NCBI GenBank assembly: GCA_964494345.1
Contig: CAZBSI010000002.1
Coordinates: forward strand, 248,001-312,000
Origin: DTKD01 sp964494345
GTDB lineage: Bacteria > Armatimonadota > UBA5829
DNA length: 64,000 bases
Reading direction: 5' to 3'
In this document: positions 18,001 through 25,820 of the stretch, in pieces
Numbering within the stretch: the first letter of the stretch is position 1
Layout: each line of letters starts with the position of its first letter
Notes under the pieces: generated by a model
What the model was told of the DNA's origin: nothing
What the model saw: only the letters and a program-made list of their open reading frames with translations
Database searches by the model: none
Program-made: the position numbers and the translations under genes

Positions 18001-19046
18001 GTCCCGGGAGTCGTGGGAGCCTTTAGTACAAATGAGAATCTCCCAGTCTGGCCCGTGGCAACAGAGACTTGGTCAACATCCGACGGTCGGGAACTGCTGA
18101 TCCAGTTTGCGGAATTATAGAACGGGCTGGCCCTGTTATACGGGCTGGATGTCCCCAGGCAGGTGGCTGAGTGGGTCCACGTAGTGGTGCCTGTGTTCTT
18201 AAAATCAAAATACACAACAACCGTAGACCCGGCCATAATCTCGTTAGGGCAGGAATATCCGACATAACTGGCATCCAGAGCCGGAACCGGAGGAGCCGTT
18301 GGCTGATAGAGGCGGATACCATAAATCGCCGCAGCCGGTGATCCATAGCGGGCGTTTATAGTAGTTTTGTCACCAAATCCTGGGTCGTTAATATAATAAG
18401 TCGCGCCATCCCGGCCAGTGAGGACGACGAAGTGCATTCCACCGTTCCAGCGCACCTCGCAGACCAGCGGATAACCAGCATCCAGGAACTGATTTACAAT
18501 GGAAAGGTTGGCAGCGACATAGGTCCAGTCATAGCTGGCGACCCACTTCACCGAGCCGCCGCTCATTCCGGCTACCGGGCCCCAATACAGGTTGCAGCCC
18601 GCATAGTAGCCGCCATTGGCCTTTAGATATTCATTCAGGCTGGCCGGGTTTGCGTTTACTCCGTAATATGCCAGAACCATAGCCGAACTGCACATCGCGC
18701 AACCAGCATCGCAGATGCTAACTCCGGGACACCAACCCAACTGGTAGTATCTCCACGGGCTCCAGCATTGGCCGTACAGCGGAACGTTCCAAACGTAGCT
18801 TGTCGACACATCAGCAGCAGTCAAAGCTTCTGCCTCGGCGATTTGCTGAGCTGTGAGCTTCTTCTCAGGTATTGGCACGCCTCCCTTTTGATCGAATTCA
18901 TACTGATCGCCTATGACAAGCCCGTCTTCAGCGACAAGAGCCGCTGCTGGCGACGAACCGGCAAAAAGCACGAGAGCGCCCAATAAAGCGATGATGCACA
19001 AGGCTGCGATGCGTGACAGCAGTGCGGAAGTGGTAGTCTGACGCAT
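15081..19046 (-). CDS. Giant secreted C39-peptidase-like multidomain protein, copy 2
   Basis: A 1321-residue paralogue of the gene at 10925-14878 with identical domain order: signal peptide (1-36), C39-like peptidase with Cys in AGCAMCSSAMV, His in MHFVVLTG and Asp in INDPGFG, then the NBR1-type Ig domain, regulatory-like domain, FN3, lectin-like region, FN3 domains and double OB-like tail. The C-terminal 400 residues are almost identical between copies, while the N-terminal domains differ clearly. Bases 15667-16211 match 11511-12055 without a single change. This suggests recent gene conversion of the tail while the enzymatic heads diverged. GAGAGGGG precedes the ATG. Confidence 0.82.
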   Translation of the reverse strand: MRQTTTSALLSRIAALCIIALLGALVLFAGSSPAAALVAEDGLVIGDQYEFDQKGGVPIPEKKLTAQQIAEAEALTAADVSTSYVWNVPLYGQCWSPWRYYQLGWCPGVSICDAGCAMCSSAMVLAYYGVNANPASLNEYLKANGGYYAGCNLYWGPVAGMSGGSVKWVASYDWTYVAANLSIVNQFLDAGYPLVCEVRWNGGMHFVVLTGRDGATYYINDPGFGDKTTINARYGSPAAAIYGIRLYQPTAPPVPALDASYVGYSCPNEIMAGSTVVVYFDFKNTGTTTWTHSATCLGTSSPYNRASPFYNSANWISSSRPSDVDQVSVATGQTGRFSFVLKAPTTPGTYVEKFRLVQNNSSWFGPEVTWWIAVKAATGNITGTIRNSYNNDPISGATVAVTGGPTATTNASGVYTITGLAPGAKTLTVSKTAFATQTANVTVTAGVTATQNFSLVSTDKTAPTAPTNLAANAVSPSQINLSWSASTDSGGAGLAGYIVYRGGSEIGRVATTTYSDNGLTQNTAYSYTVKAYDNAGNISGASNTATATTQIAAVPIFQDGFANLNYWQALVEGSMPGANPAVLANDGTNHDHAQFAGVNSIKTVDSANGLQGCLSGHTFDIPFGTAKFESWFFDGSGIGYVGNFESSTEGWMGMPSAYATFETTTGGQSGKCLKVTDGGWQGGSCKEFTSGFAAGEAYTFKCYVKLANEGTWGTAPYVFVRFLNSSGAIIGAENTKAITLDNAWHGYTLTGEIPAGTAKIWVGQNMYLNATKTYSYYVDTSSFTSSTDVKTRSSRQGLQVRCVDPITGGPKAIYYLGTYNAAPGSLGSYSGGYYKVCGAGCTNWYWPLANCVERTPGWHKFTIDFTPYTGAGNEVKYYIDGTLVGSIERTEDTQNIGLNMVAYGFHYRVNNVGWFDDCAMYAAPPVAPTMGTPQTLSTTSIRWKVTDKSNNEVGFKVVNAAQAIVASAPVANGSGSVVNMDETGLVPNTAYTRTAKAFNGSLDSSPTAAATKWTLSVPPSKSNVTSNRAEGSTSASPDITFTAVGGFKSGTLAKYLYAWDTSPTHTWTGSEEVWDSGDLILEAPATGQYYLHVKGYNGENVENGTLNLGPYGYQATPEANKISDLWPLEDGEVRWLHGKIVTAKVAGGFYMEEPNRTAGVLVVSSASVQPGDVVNVEGTLGLTESGSQRLLTASYVEKTGAANVPGALFMVTKSVGGNSPSDFTPGSTLTSGLYNAGLLARLSGQVVSRDISDPQNKVFYLDDGCKIGDGNGGYGILVRCGYVTPPASGMVAVTGIITLEPIGKNYVPALVIRGASDLSQP
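15667..16211. repeat. Perfect 545-bp direct repeat (copy of 11511-12055)
   Basis: The two intervals, 4156 bp apart, are identical base for base. They are bounded by single differences (11510/15666 and 12056/16212), beyond which divergence rises, including at synonymous sites. Confidence 0.9.
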
Positions 19047-19112
19047 AAATTCCCCTCTCTATTTCTGCGGTGATTAAAACTACCCTGCGAGGCAAGCAGG
19101 GCGGCATTCTTC

Positions 19113-19142
19113 AGTATATGTTCAGGTTCCGGCGAAAGTCAA
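19113..19142 (-). promoter_or_regulatory. Promoter of C39-like copy 2
   Basis: TTGACT (19142-19137), an 18-nt spacer, TATACT (19118-19113) on the minus strand. The surrounding sequence is conserved with the promoter of copy 1. Confidence 0.65.
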
Positions 19143-19251
19143 TGCCAGATTGCCCAAAATAGCAGCCTGTGGCTACCCTACAGCACGCTCATTGTGTGAA
19201 TCCGTACTAATACGCTGTATTATCTCACGACAGATAAGTCATAAGTTTCAA

Positions 19252-19280
19252 GTGACATCAACTCGCTGAAGTGCTATTCT
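19252..19280 (+). promoter_or_regulatory. Promoter predicted to give a leaderless ttcA-like mRNA
   Basis: GTGACA, a 17-nt spacer, TATTCT. The ATG begins only 10 nt after the -10 box, and no Shine-Dalgarno sequence is visible. Transcription should start within about 5 nt of the start codon. Confidence 0.5.
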
Positions 19281-19290
19281 AATTTCGATT

Positions 19291-20028
19291 ATGGCAAAAA
19301 AATGGAGAACTGAATCGGAGAGGCTGGCCTGTTATCTAAGCAAGAAGGTGAACGAGGCGCTGCGGGGATATGATATGATTCAGCCGCATGATCGCGTGCT
19401 GGTCGGAGTCTCCGGCGGCAAAGATAGCTTATCGCTGCTAAGGTTGCTGAAGCGGCAGCAGCAGATAGGGGAGATCAAGTTCGAGTTAATAGCCGCCCAT
19501 ATTACGGGGGACGCCCGTGGGCCGGGTATAAAGCCGCCGGATGCGCTGATGGATTGGCTCGAAAGTGAAGAGATTCCGTATGTGACTGCTGATCTGATTC
19601 TGCCGGATGGGGAGCCGTTGCCGATGGATTGCGAGAGGTGCGGCCGCAACAGGCGCAGGAGCCTGTTTGAAGTCGCGGAGGCGCACGGCTGCAATAAGGT
19701 CGCGCTTGGGCACCATTTGGAGGATTTTTCACACACAGCGCTGCTGAATCTGTTCGCATCGGGCAGGCTGGAGACTATGGCTCATAAAAGAAAATACTTC
19801 GGAGGCAGGTTCACGGTGATTCGGCCTCTGGCATATATAAAAGAGGCGTCCGTCACTCGATTCGCAAAGGCGTGTGGGTTTCCGGTGATCGAAAACAACT
19901 GCCCTGTGGCGAATCAGACGAAGAGAAAAGTGGTCGCGGAACTGCTCTCACAGATATCACACGAGTTCAGATCGGCGAATAAAAATATCGTGAAAGCGGC
20001 AGGGCTAATCGGCGACGACGGGGACTAG
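19291..20028 (+). CDS. TtcA/TilS-type PP-loop tRNA-modifying protein
   Basis: A 245-residue N-type ATP-pyrophosphatase. The PP-loop SGGKDS (about 38-43) adenylates the target base. CERC (about 112-115) plus a downstream Cys in ENNCPV resemble the cysteines used by TtcA enzymes for an Fe-S cluster and sulfur transfer in 2-thiocytidine formation. GHHLEDF (about 140-146) is the conserved His/Asp motif of the superfamily. Length and motifs fit TtcA-like proteins better than TilS, which is longer and makes lysidine. It converges on the URO-D-like gene with a 4-nt overlap. No ribosome-binding site is visible. Confidence 0.8.
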   Translation: MAKKWRTESERLACYLSKKVNEALRGYDMIQPHDRVLVGVSGGKDSLSLLRLLKRQQQIGEIKFELIAAHITGDARGPGIKPPDALMDWLESEEIPYVTADLILPDGEPLPMDCERCGRNRRRSLFEVAEAHGCNKVALGHHLEDFSHTALLNLFASGRLETMAHKRKYFGGRFTVIRPLAYIKEASVTRFAKACGFPVIENNCPVANQTKRKVVAELLSQISHEFRSANKNIVKAAGLIGDDGD

Positions 20029-21254
20029 GCCCCCACCACCTCCATAGCGATCTCACCGAATCGCCACAGCCGGGCCGGGTCATAGCAGACGGTGCTGATG
20101 TCCTTCAGAATAATCTCCAGCGGGCAGCCGTATTGCTTGCAGATATCAACAGAATCCTGCAAATGTCTGCGGACCTCATCTTCGTGAAAGGATACCAGCA
20201 GCGCAGGGTTGGGCTTGCGGGAGTAGACGTAGTCGCCGCCGATTTGCTCTGCGCCGCGCCGTTCATCGACCCACGGACTCATCGAAATCTTCCTCAGGTT
20301 AGGTATTTTCCGCACTTGATCCATCTTCAAATCCAACGGGTCGCAACAGCCGTAGTAGACCAGCCCGAAACGCTCGAATAATGGCATAGACGTCTCGACT
20401 TCGTATTCCTCGAACATACCCGGCGACACCGTCGAAAACATCTGCGCCAGGCCGAACATCCAAATATCCTGAGTGCGCGGCTTTGCGGGGTCGAAACCGG
20501 GCGCGGGAAGGTCGTCGGTGTATGCGCCGGTGCAGTGGATCAGCGACTGGCTGTGGCACAACAGCCCCTGTTGCTCTGCCTGGTCGAGCATGGACATATA
20601 ACTCGCCACAATCCGCCTGGCCAGCTCTTTCATATAGTCCGGCCGGTCGATGAGGGCGTAAAGCGCATCCTGCACGCTCATAAACATCGAAATGGGGTCC
20701 CATACGGACAGGTATGGGTCCAGCCCCTGTGTGAAAATATCCAGCTCGCCGTCGAACAGCTCGTGCGCGACGTTTATCCTGCGTTCGGACTCTGCCTCGT
20801 CGCAGGTCACCTGCGCCATCTTGATTTTGTCCAAATCCGAATCGGTTACGAACTGGTTTTTATAACTATGGCCCACCACCGCGCTCGTCGGGTCTGTGCA
20901 GGCGATATCCTCTACGGCGCCGAGGCCAAGCCCGGTGTTATGAATCGCTTTTGGAACCCGCACAAACGGTTCCACGACCATATCGACCGGAAAATGCCGC
21001 CATTGATATAAAGTTTTACGCAGATAATCCTCATAACCACGGCATTCGGGGTCCTCGCAGCGCAGGGTAAGCTCGTCGTCAACATTCATCTCGTTCCAGC
21101 AGACCTGGTCGATCATCACCATCGGCCTGTCGGGTTTGAGGCCATTCAAGGCGCGCCACATCGCCCGCTTCTCTTCCTGCACAGGCAGCGCCGCAATTTC
21201 TGCGACCTCAGAGGCGAGGGATCGGATAATTTGTTTGTCGTGGGTATTAATCAT
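20025..21254 (-). CDS. Uroporphyrinogen decarboxylase-like (URO-D fold) protein
   Basis: A 409-residue TIM-barrel protein of the URO-D superfamily, recognised by its barrel pattern and segments such as FERFGLVYYGCCDPLDLKMD (split at YYGCCDPLD) and KISMSPWVD. This position normally carries the His/Cys zinc motif of corrinoid methyltransferases (HSCG). Genuine HemE lacks this context and there are no haem genes nearby. Methyltransferase or unknown decarboxylase activity is therefore more likely than haem synthesis. A DUF1638 protein, often found with such methyltransferases, lies just across the spacer. The last 4 nt overlap the convergent ttcA-like gene. Confidence 0.75.
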   Translation of the reverse strand: MINTHDKQIIRSLASEVAEIAALPVQEEKRAMWRALNGLKPDRPMVMIDQVCWNEMNVDDELTLRCEDPECRGYEDYLRKTLYQWRHFPVDMVVEPFVRVPKAIHNTGLGLGAVEDIACTDPTSAVVGHSYKNQFVTDSDLDKIKMAQVTCDEAESERRINVAHELFDGELDIFTQGLDPYLSVWDPISMFMSVQDALYALIDRPDYMKELARRIVASYMSMLDQAEQQGLLCHSQSLIHCTGAYTDDLPAPGFDPAKPRTQDIWMFGLAQMFSTVSPGMFEEYEVETSMPLFERFGLVYYGCCDPLDLKMDQVRKIPNLRKISMSPWVDERRGAEQIGGDYVYSRKPNPALLVSFHEDEVRRHLQDSVDICKQYGCPLEIILKDISTVCYDPARLWRFGEIAMEVVGA

Positions 21255-21320
21255 AGCATTGCTTCAATGAAATTTACTGCACGGGGGCCGCGATTCCTTC
21301 GCCTCTCGACGAGACAGTGC

Positions 21321-21375
21321 GCGGAAGGGAATAACGCGAAAGCGCGAAAAGGGCGAAAGCCGGAAAATAATGCAC
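21321..21375. repeat. Dispersed intergenic repeat, inverted relative to 35362-35408
   Basis: The reverse complement shares GTGCATTATTT, TTTCCGGCTTTCGC-like and TTTCGCGCTTTCGCG blocks in the same order with 35362-35408. A shorter relative lies at 35446-35476. Confidence 0.65.
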
Positions 21376-21392
21376 ATTGTTTGGGTAATCGG

Positions 21393-21425
21393 CGTAGTGG
21401 TGGGCCTCTGTCCCGGCCATTTTGG
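21393..21425. repeat. Solitary copy of the 33-bp hairpin unit
   Basis: It starts CGTAGTGG and contains CCTCTGTCCCGGCCATTTT, matching the last unit of the array at 25821-26150 with a few substitutions. Confidence 0.7.
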
Positions 21426-21713
21426 GGTTGTAAGGCGGCGATTCGGAGATCGCCGCCTATCGTACATTTGTGTCATTCCGCGCGTAGTCGCGGAATCCAC
21501 GCCGAAGCACATATGTTACGAGATCCTGCGACTGCGCGCAGGATGACTATGTTTCTTGACTGTAAACCGACAACCGTCAACCGAAAAAGCAGATTTCTCG
21601 CTGCGCTCGAAATGACAGGGAAGGGGTGCTCGAAATGACGGGTAGGGGTGCTCCGACAACCGATAACCGTCAACCTAATTGACCACACCGCGTATCGCGT
21701 ATAAAATGCAGTT

Positions 21714-22454
21714 ATGAGGATTAAAGTAATTTCTTGCGAGGCGCTGGCGCGGGAGTTTTATTTTGCGGCGGCGCATAGCCCGCATGTTATAAACATCGAA
21801 CTCCTGGCTTTTGGTTTGCATAACACGCCGGATGAGCTTCGAACCACCATTCAAAGTCGCGTTGATGCAGCTAGTGAAGAGAAATACGATTACATCGCCC
21901 TCGGTTACGGCCTGTGCAGCCGGGGCACGGCGGAGATTGTGGCGCGGTCGGTTCCTATTGTCATAATCCGTATGCACGATTGCATCACGGCGTTTCTCGG
22001 CTCACGACAACGCTACAGCGAGGGGTTCTCCGCAAACCCCGGAACCTACTACTACAGCCCCGGTTGGGTTGAGCGCAAGGAAGGGGATGTAGACCAGGGC
22101 TTTATCGACATCCATGCGAAACACTACGCCGATCGCTATGAAGAGTATTGCGAAAAATACGGCGAAGATAACGCTAAATATCTCATCGAACAGGAACAGC
22201 TCTGGTATGCAAACTACACCCGCGCGGCGTTTATAGACACGGGAATCGGATGTGCGGAGGAGTATCGCCAATTCACAAAAAACCTGGCGACCGACAAGAA
22301 ATGGGAATATACCGAGCTTGCAGGGGATATTTCCCTTATCTGCAAACTGGCCAACGGGGACTGGCACAGCGAGGATTTTTTAATTGTGCCGCCCGGCAGC
22401 ACCATTGCGGAATCCTTCGACGAACTGATCCTCAAACAACAGCCACAAAAATAG
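21714..22454 (+). CDS. DUF1638 protein
   Basis: A 246-residue protein that fits DUF1638. It shows the N-terminal IKVISCEALAREF, the LGYGLCSRGTAEIV motif (about 63-76), and MHDCITAFLGSRQRY (about 90-104), with conserved Cys residues at SCEA, GLCS and HDC. Related proteins are frequently encoded near URO-D-like and corrinoid methyltransferase genes; no biochemical role is established here. The neighbouring URO-D-like protein fits that association. A hairpin terminator follows within 30 nt. Confidence 0.82.
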   Translation: MRIKVISCEALAREFYFAAAHSPHVINIELLAFGLHNTPDELRTTIQSRVDAASEEKYDYIALGYGLCSRGTAEIVARSVPIVIIRMHDCITAFLGSRQRYSEGFSANPGTYYYSPGWVERKEGDVDQGFIDIHAKHYADRYEEYCEKYGEDNAKYLIEQEQLWYANYTRAAFIDTGIGCAEEYRQFTKNLATDKKWEYTELAGDISLICKLANGDWHSEDFLIVPPGSTIAESFDELILKQQPQK

Positions 22455-22484
22455 CCCGGATCGCACTTTTCGCACGACCCGGGC
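22454..22484. terminator. Bidirectional terminator
   Basis: GCCCGG/CCGGGC stem between convergent genes. On the minus strand TATTTTTG follows (good terminator for the GHL10 gene); on the plus strand GTTGGTCTTTATTTC follows (weaker, for DUF1638). Confidence 0.65.
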
Positions 22485-22512
22485 GTTGGTCTTTATTTCA
22501 TCTGATCAAACG

Positions 22513-25500
22513 CTACTGCGCAGCGTTTACTGAAGCGCCGGAGAGAACCCTCTCGCCAGCCGCATTCTTGCCGAGCACGCCGCTGACGTTTACCTTAGCG
22601 CCAACAGCGAATGTGCAGACGCCCTCGCAGCGGATTCCAGGCCCGTGCTTGCCGTCCTGGACATAGAAGCAATTGTCGAATACCGCCGAGACGTAGACGT
22701 TCTCGATGGCGATCGCCATACCGCTATTATCCAGTGCCTTAGCAGCGGCCACGCTGTCGACCAGCGTTGCAAGGGAGATAGCGCTCGATGTGCCGACACC
22801 GCTCCAGCTTCCGGCCGCATTCCTGGCCTTGACCGAAACATAAAGCTTCGTTACAGACGGCGACACGTTGTAGTTAATCGTAGCTTCGGTCTCAATAGTC
22901 GAGGTCCAGTTTACCACGTTTGCAGTGCCGGAAGTTGTGCCGACGGCATACTCATATTCCTGAATGCCGCTTTCTGGATCTTCCGCCGACCACATCGCGC
23001 TCAGCGATGTCACCGAAGCGGCTCCGACAGGAGTCACCACCGGCACCTGAGGAGCCGTCGTGTCGAGATAGTATGGCCCAAGGGTGGTAGGCTCTCCCGG
23101 CACCGCACCCTGATTGTAACCCCTGATGTGCAAATAATATGGCTCTGCGCTGGAGGCTACCGTAATGGGTCGCACTCCGGAGACCCACGCAGTTTCCGTT
23201 CCTGTCCACTCATGAGACGGATCCGTGGTGAACACATATTTGTAGTAATTGACTTTACCAGGTCCGAAGCCTTCGACAGCGGTAAAGGTAAACGGCCCGG
23301 ACGAATGCCATACGCCAGCCTGCTTATCGCAGACTATGGTATTGACGTTCGGCGTGCGACACATCGTCCACGGACTGATAGTCGAACTGTTGCCGGATTT
23401 GTTGCCGGAAGAATCATATGCAGAGACAGCATACCAATATTTCGTGTTGGCAAGAACGTCCGTATCCACATAGGAGTTCGTCGGACTGATATCTATTACG
23501 GTCATATTGGCTGACGTACTACCGCGCAAAATGCGGTAGCCCGCAACCCCGACATTGTCTGTGGACGGAGTCCACTCCAGTGTCACAGAGTTTTCCTGAA
23601 TATCACTTGCCATCAGGCCATTAGGCGTCGAAGGCGGCACACTCTCGCTGGCGAACTCCCACTTGACCGAATCCCAATAGGTTCTCTTATTGCCCACATT
23701 GTCCGGGTTGGTGGTAAGGCGAACAGTGTATTTGACACCTTTGTTCAACTGCACCGGGCTGGAAGTCAGCGGCTGCCATGTATTGGCTCCGCTGGCTTGT
23801 GAGATATCCTGGCTAATCGTCGCACCTGCGTTGGTGACAGTCCAGGTCGGCACGGTAGTCTCGGCCGCATAGGCATTGGTTCCCCAGGTTCCGAATACGT
23901 TATACGAACCGCTGATCGTCGGAGTAAACGACCATTCTCCCCATTTTGGCGGGGTCAGATGGCCGGCGTAGTAACAGCCAATGCCCGGGGTCACACCAGC
24001 AACGGTGCTTTTCATCGTAGATGTCGCCACACCGCTGTATGTGAAGTCCGTATAATTCTTACCCCCCGCTCTTGATTCGACAATATGCACATCGGGAACA
24101 GGCTTAGTTATCAACGCACATACCGACGATATCGCAGCATCTGCCTGCGGGTTTTTGGAGTATACCTTAAAGAAATACACCGTGTTAGGAGACAGCCCAG
24201 TAAGGGTCACACTGTGAGAGGTATCCATTGTCATATTCTCACTAGTTGACTGGCTGCAGGTCCTGTCAGTGCCATAAAAGACCTTGCTCGTCGCACCGGC
24301 GTTTGTGGTCCAGTTTATTGTGGCCTGGGTTCCGGTTTCGCCGGTTACTTCGATGTCGCTGATAACCAGAGACGACAGCGGATAATCGACATTGGCAGAA
24401 GCGACCTGGCCTGCAGTAACCACCACGCTCTGGGTGCGTGTTCCATAAGAGGATGTGCAGTTGACTGTGTAAGTTCCCGGAGGCACATCGATGAACGCGA
24501 AGAAACCGGTGCCGTCTGAGTACATAGTGCGGCTAGCAGGGCCTGATATAGAGATCGTCGCGCCGTCCACCCACACCGACTGTGCAAAAGTCACATTGCC
24601 TTTGATGTATCCTTTGGTGGGCGAAGATTTCCACGGCATCGCAGGCACAGAGACCTTCGACGACCAAACCGCTTTCGCCGCATCCTTCATCGCAGCGCTC
24701 ATAGAGGCATAGGCATAGATACCAGCGCCGTTGGTGGAACCGCACGGCAGATTTCTGGTGCTGGACAGTTGTGCGATTAGGCAAGCCGGGCTGTAGACTC
24801 CCGGCGCCATCACAGACTGGCGATTAAAGGTATTTGCGCTGGTGAAGCACACCCACGGGTCGAATAGATGCCCGTAGCTGCCGTCACAATCAAAGTAAGC
24901 CATCGGCATAGATATATCGAGGATGCCTTCCTGCATCCACGCCTGCCAATCCTGGAAATACTTGCCGTATGCCTGTGTATTGGTATAGTTGCTCGAACTT
25001 GCAGGAGCCGGCGCACCGGCAACGCAGTCCGCCGAGATCTTGATGTTCGGCTTGGCGGCAATGGCGTTCACGTAGATTTTGCGAACCAGGTTGGTGATCT
25101 GATCGCGTCTCCACTTGTTGAAGTCCCCGCCATAGCGGGAATAGAAGCTATTGAATCGCGCCACACTGACGTCGTTAAAGCCGGAGTCGATGGAGCCAAA
25201 GCGGATATAGTCGAGGTTAATCCCGTCGACGTTATAGCGATTGACCACATCCATAATTACGTTATATGTATATTGCTCCGCTCCCGGATGTCCCTGATCG
25301 AACCAGTAGTCGCCCGATATCTGCTGGTCGCCTGAGCTGGTCTTGGTCAGATACTGCGGATATTTTTTGTATGGATGATTAGGATTAGTAGGCACTGTGC
25401 CGGTGCTCGCGATTGCATTAATAACGAACCACGCGTGAACCTCTATCCTCGGCGAGGAGTTGTGACACTTCTGGATAAGGTCGGCCAGCGCGTCATAGCT

Positions 25501-25794
25501 CGCCGAAAAGCCAGAGGCCAACGGCTCACTGGACGGATATATGGTATCACCTCTGCGGCGGACTTGCAGGACAATAGCGTTGGCGTTGCAATACTTGACG
25601 TCGTTGATCAATTGATTGACCTCCGACACATTTCTCGCGCCAGCATGCCATGCGTCGACGTATAGTGCGCGGAACTCGGGGTCTCCCGCCGTGTATGCAT
25701 AGCATGCGCCTGCAGACAGCACCGCGATGATTGCGACCGCCAGGGTCAGTTTGAAAATATTCAATTTCCTCCCCCTAAAATTGAAATACTGCAT
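22513..25794 (-). CDS. Secreted GHL10 (DUF187) multidomain protein A
   Basis: 1093 residues. A signal peptide or anchor (about 12-33) is followed by a glycosyl-hydrolase-like family 10 TIM barrel (about 37-390). The barrel shows EFRALYVDAWHAG, NAIVLQVRRRGD, RIEVHAWFV, VDGINLDYIRF and ISMPMAYF, which match the family's beta-strand and acidic catalytic-region pattern. Then come a carboxypeptidase-regulatory-like domain (395-475), FN3 (480-565), a golvesin/xly-like carbohydrate-associated domain (570-715), FN3 (722-800), Ig-like segments and a single OB-like tail module (about 1020-1093). It lacks the second tail module present in its neighbours. GGAGG lies 7 nt before the ATG. Probable polysaccharide hydrolase; the sugar is unknown. 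Confidence 0.85.
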   Translation of the reverse strand: MQYFNFRGRKLNIFKLTLAVAIIAVLSAGACYAYTAGDPEFRALYVDAWHAGARNVSEVNQLINDVKYCNANAIVLQVRRRGDTIYPSSEPLASGFSASYDALADLIQKCHNSSPRIEVHAWFVINAIASTGTVPTNPNHPYKKYPQYLTKTSSGDQQISGDYWFDQGHPGAEQYTYNVIMDVVNRYNVDGINLDYIRFGSIDSGFNDVSVARFNSFYSRYGGDFNKWRRDQITNLVRKIYVNAIAAKPNIKISADCVAGAPAPASSSNYTNTQAYGKYFQDWQAWMQEGILDISMPMAYFDCDGSYGHLFDPWVCFTSANTFNRQSVMAPGVYSPACLIAQLSSTRNLPCGSTNGAGIYAYASMSAAMKDAAKAVWSSKVSVPAMPWKSSPTKGYIKGNVTFAQSVWVDGATISISGPASRTMYSDGTGFFAFIDVPPGTYTVNCTSSYGTRTQSVVVTAGQVASANVDYPLSSLVISDIEVTGETGTQATINWTTNAGATSKVFYGTDRTCSQSTSENMTMDTSHSVTLTGLSPNTVYFFKVYSKNPQADAAISSVCALITKPVPDVHIVESRAGGKNYTDFTYSGVATSTMKSTVAGVTPGIGCYYAGHLTPPKWGEWSFTPTISGSYNVFGTWGTNAYAAETTVPTWTVTNAGATISQDISQASGANTWQPLTSSPVQLNKGVKYTVRLTTNPDNVGNKRTYWDSVKWEFASESVPPSTPNGLMASDIQENSVTLEWTPSTDNVGVAGYRILRGSTSANMTVIDISPTNSYVDTDVLANTKYWYAVSAYDSSGNKSGNSSTISPWTMCRTPNVNTIVCDKQAGVWHSSGPFTFTAVEGFGPGKVNYYKYVFTTDPSHEWTGTETAWVSGVRPITVASSAEPYYLHIRGYNQGAVPGEPTTLGPYYLDTTAPQVPVVTPVGAASVTSLSAMWSAEDPESGIQEYEYAVGTTSGTANVVNWTSTIETEATINYNVSPSVTKLYVSVKARNAAGSWSGVGTSSAISLATLVDSVAAAKALDNSGMAIAIENVYVSAVFDNCFYVQDGKHGPGIRCEGVCTFAVGAKVNVSGVLGKNAAGERVLSGASVNAAQ

Positions 25795-25820
25795 AATAAT
25801 CCTCCAAAATGCCTACAGTA

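Larger units (their letters stand above)
21255..21713. other. Repeat- and hairpin-rich spacer without a convincing gene
   Basis: It holds the dispersed repeat, the solitary 33-bp unit, and three perfect hairpins: AGGCGGCGAT at 21433-21458, ATTCCGCG at 21475-21496 and ATCCTGCG at 21523-21544. It also has a short direct repeat built on CGAAATGAC near 21608-21655, and two copies of an ACCGTCAACC motif (21575 and 21667 regions). The short open frames here are low-complexity products of these repeats. Confidence 0.75.
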
